NCBI RefSeq assembly: GCF_014284335.1
Contig: NZ_JACOGF010000007.1
Location: 1 to 64,000 of the forward strand
DNA: 64,000 bases
Reading direction: 5' to 3'
Source of the DNA: Undibacterium hunanense
GTDB lineage: Bacteria > Pseudomonadota > Gammaproteobacteria > Burkholderiales > Burkholderiaceae_D
Shown: positions 61,835 through 64,000 of the stretch, in pieces
How the letters are laid out: every line of letters begins with the position of its first letter
How positions within the stretch are numbered: position 1 is the first letter of the stretch
Program-made: the position numbers and the translations under genes
The notes under the pieces: model-generated
What the model saw: the letters and a program-made list of their open reading frames with translations, nothing else
The model's database searches: none
What the model was told of the DNA's origin: nothing

Positions 61835-63048
61835 AACAGAGCTGGATGAAATTTGCGTTTTATAACACGCTGCGCAATCGCCGCCGCTCCACCATTACGG
61901 TTGCGGTAGCGGCCCTGGGCACGGCTGCCATTTTGCTGGCAGGTGGTTTTGCCTATTCGACTTACGAAGGCCTGGCACAGATATCGGCACGCAGCACCGG
62001 CCACCTGATCATAGGAAAACCCCAGCACTTCACCAGCGACCAGGATGTACCTTTGCAGTATGGGCTGGACAATGCCGGTGACCTGAAAAACAAAATCCTG
62101 GCAGACCCTGCCGTGCGCTATGTCTTGCCGCGCATTGAATACAGTGGCCTGATCAGCAATGGCGACAAATCCACCATCATGCTGGCGATAGGCATAGACC
62201 CCGATGCCGAATTTTCTGTCAAAGGCCCTACCCTGACAGTCAAGGAAGGCGAACTGATACAGACTGAATCGACAGAAGCAGAAATCGTCCTCGGTGAAGC
62301 CCTGGCACGCAGTCTGAAAGCCAGGCCCGGCAGCAGCCTGACCCTGATGGCCAGCACCACCGACGGCGCCCTGAATGCAGTGGATGTGACGGTCAAAGGC
62401 CTGGTCTCAACCGGTGTGCCGGATCTGGACAAGCGCCTGGTGTATTCAAATATCAGGACGGCACAAAAACTGCTGAATACGCAGCGGGTTTCCAGCCTTG
62501 GGGTTTTCCTTAATTCCATGGAAGCGACCATGCCGGCCCAGGCCAGGCTGGCACAGGCACTGCCCGAACTGACGGTGCAAAACTGGCTTGAACAGGCTTT
62601 CTTTTACAAGTCAGTCCGCGATTTGTATAACCGCATCTTTGGTGCACTGGGTGCCATCATCAGCTTCATCGTGGTGTTTGTGGTGGCGAATGCCATGGCG
62701 ATGGCCATTATCGAACGTACCCGCGAAATCGGCACTCTGCGTGCCATGGGTACTTTACCCGGACAACTGACACGCAGCTTTTCCTTCGAAGGCATGTTGC
62801 TGGGTGGTGCAGGTGCGGTATTGGGGGCGGTACTGGCAATCAGCGTGGCATTGCTGCTGACGGTGTTCCCGGTGCAGATGCCCCCGCCACCAGGACGTTC
62901 CAGCGGTTATCCATTGTTGATCAGCATAGATGCGGCAATGTACGCCATCACCATCTTCACGATGATTGCTCTGTCGATGCTGTCTTCAGCACTGATCGCC
63001 CGCAAGACACTGCGTCAGCCCATCGTCGATGCACTGGCACACAATTAA
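61831..63048 (+). CDS. FtsX/MacB-type ABC permease
   Basis: 405 aa. A first membrane helix (about 25-42) is followed by a large periplasmic domain (about 45-265), then three helices (about 275-300, 325-350 and 365-395). The MacB-PCD-like segment (ARSTGHLIIGKPQHF) and the FtsX signature VVFVVANAMAMAIIERTREIGTLRAMG (near 285-312), with the TREIG coupling helix, are present. Such proteins work as homodimers with the ATPase to move lipoproteins, lipids or peptides across the periplasm. The start overlaps the ATPase stop. Confidence 0.92.
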   Translation: MKQSWMKFAFYNTLRNRRRSTITVAVAALGTAAILLAGGFAYSTYEGLAQISARSTGHLIIGKPQHFTSDQDVPLQYGLDNAGDLKNKILADPAVRYVLPRIEYSGLISNGDKSTIMLAIGIDPDAEFSVKGPTLTVKEGELIQTESTEAEIVLGEALARSLKARPGSSLTLMASTTDGALNAVDVTVKGLVSTGVPDLDKRLVYSNIRTAQKLLNTQRVSSLGVFLNSMEATMPAQARLAQALPELTVQNWLEQAFFYKSVRDLYNRIFGALGAIISFIVVFVVANAMAMAIIERTREIGTLRAMGTLPGQLTRSFSFEGMLLGGAGAVLGAVLAISVALLLTVFPVQMPPPPGRSSGYPLLISIDAAMYAITIFTMIALSMLSSALIARKTLRQPIVDALAHN

Positions 63049-63063
63049 AAAACGGAAAACACC

Positions 63064-63804
63064 ATGAAAACTTATACACGTATCGCCATCCTGCTGCTGG
63101 CAAGTGCCGCTGGCCTGGTCAGGGCAGATGAAGTCAGTGACTTGTTGAAAGCTGCCGACCTGTTTCGTATAGGAACAGAAAACATGCAGGTGGAAACCGA
63201 GATCACCACCTATGCCAAAGACGGCAGTAAAGAAAAAGAAAGAAATTACCTGGTATTTTCCCAAACCAACCATCAATCGCTGGTGTTGATGAAAAGTCCC
63301 GCAGAAAAAGGCCAAAAGGTCTTGATGCTGGGTGATGATTTCTGGATGCTGTTACCTGGCAGCCAGCGTCCGCTGCGGATTACGCCCATGCAAAAACTGC
63401 TGGGTGACGCCTCCATCGGTGACATAGCCACCATGAGCTGGGCCCAGGATTACACCGGCAAGATCATAGGCGAAGAAAAATGCAATGACAAACCCTGCCT
63501 GCACCTGAGCCTGAATGCCGTGCGCAAATCGGTGGCTTACCAGCGCATAGAACTGTGGCTGGGCAAAACCCGGCATGAACCGGTCAAGGCAGATTTGTAT
63601 GTGCAATCAGAAAAACTCGCCAAGCAGGCCAGTTTCATCCTGGACAAGCCACAAGCACCGACTGCCGTGGCAGAAATGCTGTTGCTGGACCAGTTGAGCA
63701 GCCACAAGGAGACGCGGGTACGGTATATCAGCCGCAAGCAAAAAACCGTGCCTGAACAATGGCTGAACCCTATGTTCCTGGCGAAAAATCCCAGTCTGGA
63801 GTAA
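63064..63804 (+). CDS. LolA-like outer-membrane lipoprotein-sorting protein
   Basis: 246 aa with a signal peptide (cleavage near VRA-D, about residue 21). The mature part reads DLFRIGTENMQVETEITTYA, then RNYLVFSQTNHQSLVLMKSPAEKGQKVLMLGDDFWMLLPGSQ in pieces, the pattern of the LolA-like family linked with ABC systems (COG2834-like). Two Cys (EEKCNDKPC) may form a disulfide. It likely accepts a lipid or lipoprotein from the FtsX-type permease. It starts 15 bp after the permease stop and is followed two bases later by the next gene. Confidence 0.85.
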   Translation: MKTYTRIAILLLASAAGLVRADEVSDLLKAADLFRIGTENMQVETEITTYAKDGSKEKERNYLVFSQTNHQSLVLMKSPAEKGQKVLMLGDDFWMLLPGSQRPLRITPMQKLLGDASIGDIATMSWAQDYTGKIIGEEKCNDKPCLHLSLNAVRKSVAYQRIELWLGKTRHEPVKADLYVQSEKLAKQASFILDKPQAPTAVAEMLLLDQLSSHKETRVRYISRKQKTVPEQWLNPMFLAKNPSLE

Positions 63805-63806
63805 GC

Positions 63807-64000
63807 ATGCCTGATTTCAAACACCATGTACTTGCCAGCTTGCTGACAGTATTGTTCTGCACACCTTTTGCGGTAATGGCTGAAGAATCCGATTTCAGTG
63901 GCCAGGTGCGAGGGCTGGTCAACAGCACGACCAGCAACAGTGCCAGCCAGCTCGCCATAGCGAATCAGCTTGCTCCCGGGCTGACCAGCGGTCATGCGCA
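63807..64000 (+). CDS. Exported protein, start of gene cut by the window edge
   Basis: The frame begins ATG 63807, two bases after the LolA-like gene stop, and is open for 64 codons to the window end. It opens with a signal peptide (HHVLASLLTVLFCTPFAVMA, cleavage before E-E-S-D). The mature start is ESDFSGQVRGLVNSTTSNSA, which is plausible for an outer-membrane or porin-like protein. Its place as fifth gene of the ABC/LolA-like operon suggests that it is the outer-membrane end of the same system. Too little remains to assign a family. Confidence 0.7.
   Translation, partial: MPDFKHHVLASLLTVLFCTPFAVMAEESDFSGQVRGLVNSTTSNSASQLAIANQLAPGLTSGHA

Noticed and set aside
1..64000. tRNA, rRNA, prophage or complete IS
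   Set aside because: No tRNA cloverleaf, rRNA segment, phage structural gene or transposase reading frame was recognised by eye; a tRNAscan or ISfinder run could still find a divergent one.

Overview
The window is a bacterial chromosome segment of moderate GC that reads as Burkholderiales, most like Oxalobacteraceae and possibly Undibacterium. This placement rests on gene content and protein style (MocR/LysE clusters, DUF2189, DUF3016, DUF2855, many chemoreceptors and sensor kinases); no rRNA or tRNA was seen to confirm it. Coding density is high on both strands. No prophage, CRISPR array or complete insertion sequence was found.

Layout. 1-571 is gene-free and holds a REP-like inverted repeat. 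572-7.7 kb carries an FAD-dependent oxidoreductase, an HDOD protein, a pncC-response regulator-histidine kinase operon, an EF-hand protein and a FliL-like membrane protein. 7.9-15.1 kb has two acyltransferases, an orphan ParA, a pseudouridine synthase, a solute-binding-protein/sensor-kinase pair and a glycine-zipper protein. 15.3-21.1 kb is an amino-acid efflux and catabolism island: a leftward operon (possible 21-aa leader, LysE, DMT, a 54-aa protein, RidA, aminotransferase) diverging from a MocR regulator, followed by a second LysE-type exporter. 21.1-32.2 kb holds a diguanylate cyclase, a cysteinyl-tRNA synthetase, a TonB receptor, a solute-binding protein, htpG with a heat-shock-type promoter, a DUF3016 protein, a SlyB-like lipoprotein and a deoxyinosine glycosylase family protein. 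32.4-40.3 kb carries a spermidine-synthase-like protein, a solo GspE/PulE ATPase, a 909-aa MASE1/CHASE kinase, an epimerase-like protein and a chemoreceptor. 40.8-52.4 kb holds a ferredoxin reductase, a MITE-like element, a candidate small RNA or attenuator just before an ArgD-like aminotransferase, an S9 peptidase, an MDR oxidoreductase, a GH44 glycanase and a tricorn-type protease. 52.5-64 kb contains a second MITE-like repeat, a low-complexity protein with a FliD-like part, small membrane and enzyme genes, and an ABC/LolA-like envelope operon that runs off the right edge.

The most interesting signals are outside the large genes. One is an isolated transcription unit (42101-42284) with near-consensus promoter, a 25-codon ORF with three consecutive Arg codons starting at the predicted +1, and a strong terminator 50 bp before an ArgD-like gene. 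Its promoter begins 12 bp from the end of a 184-bp element with 15-bp perfect terminal inverted repeats. Others are the unlisted 54-aa ORF inside the LysE/DMT/RidA operon, the possible leader ORF in front of LysE, and repeated 12-13 bp tandem duplications in intergenic DNA. Several start sites were moved from the longest ORF on ribosome-binding-site evidence; three chosen starts are TTG.
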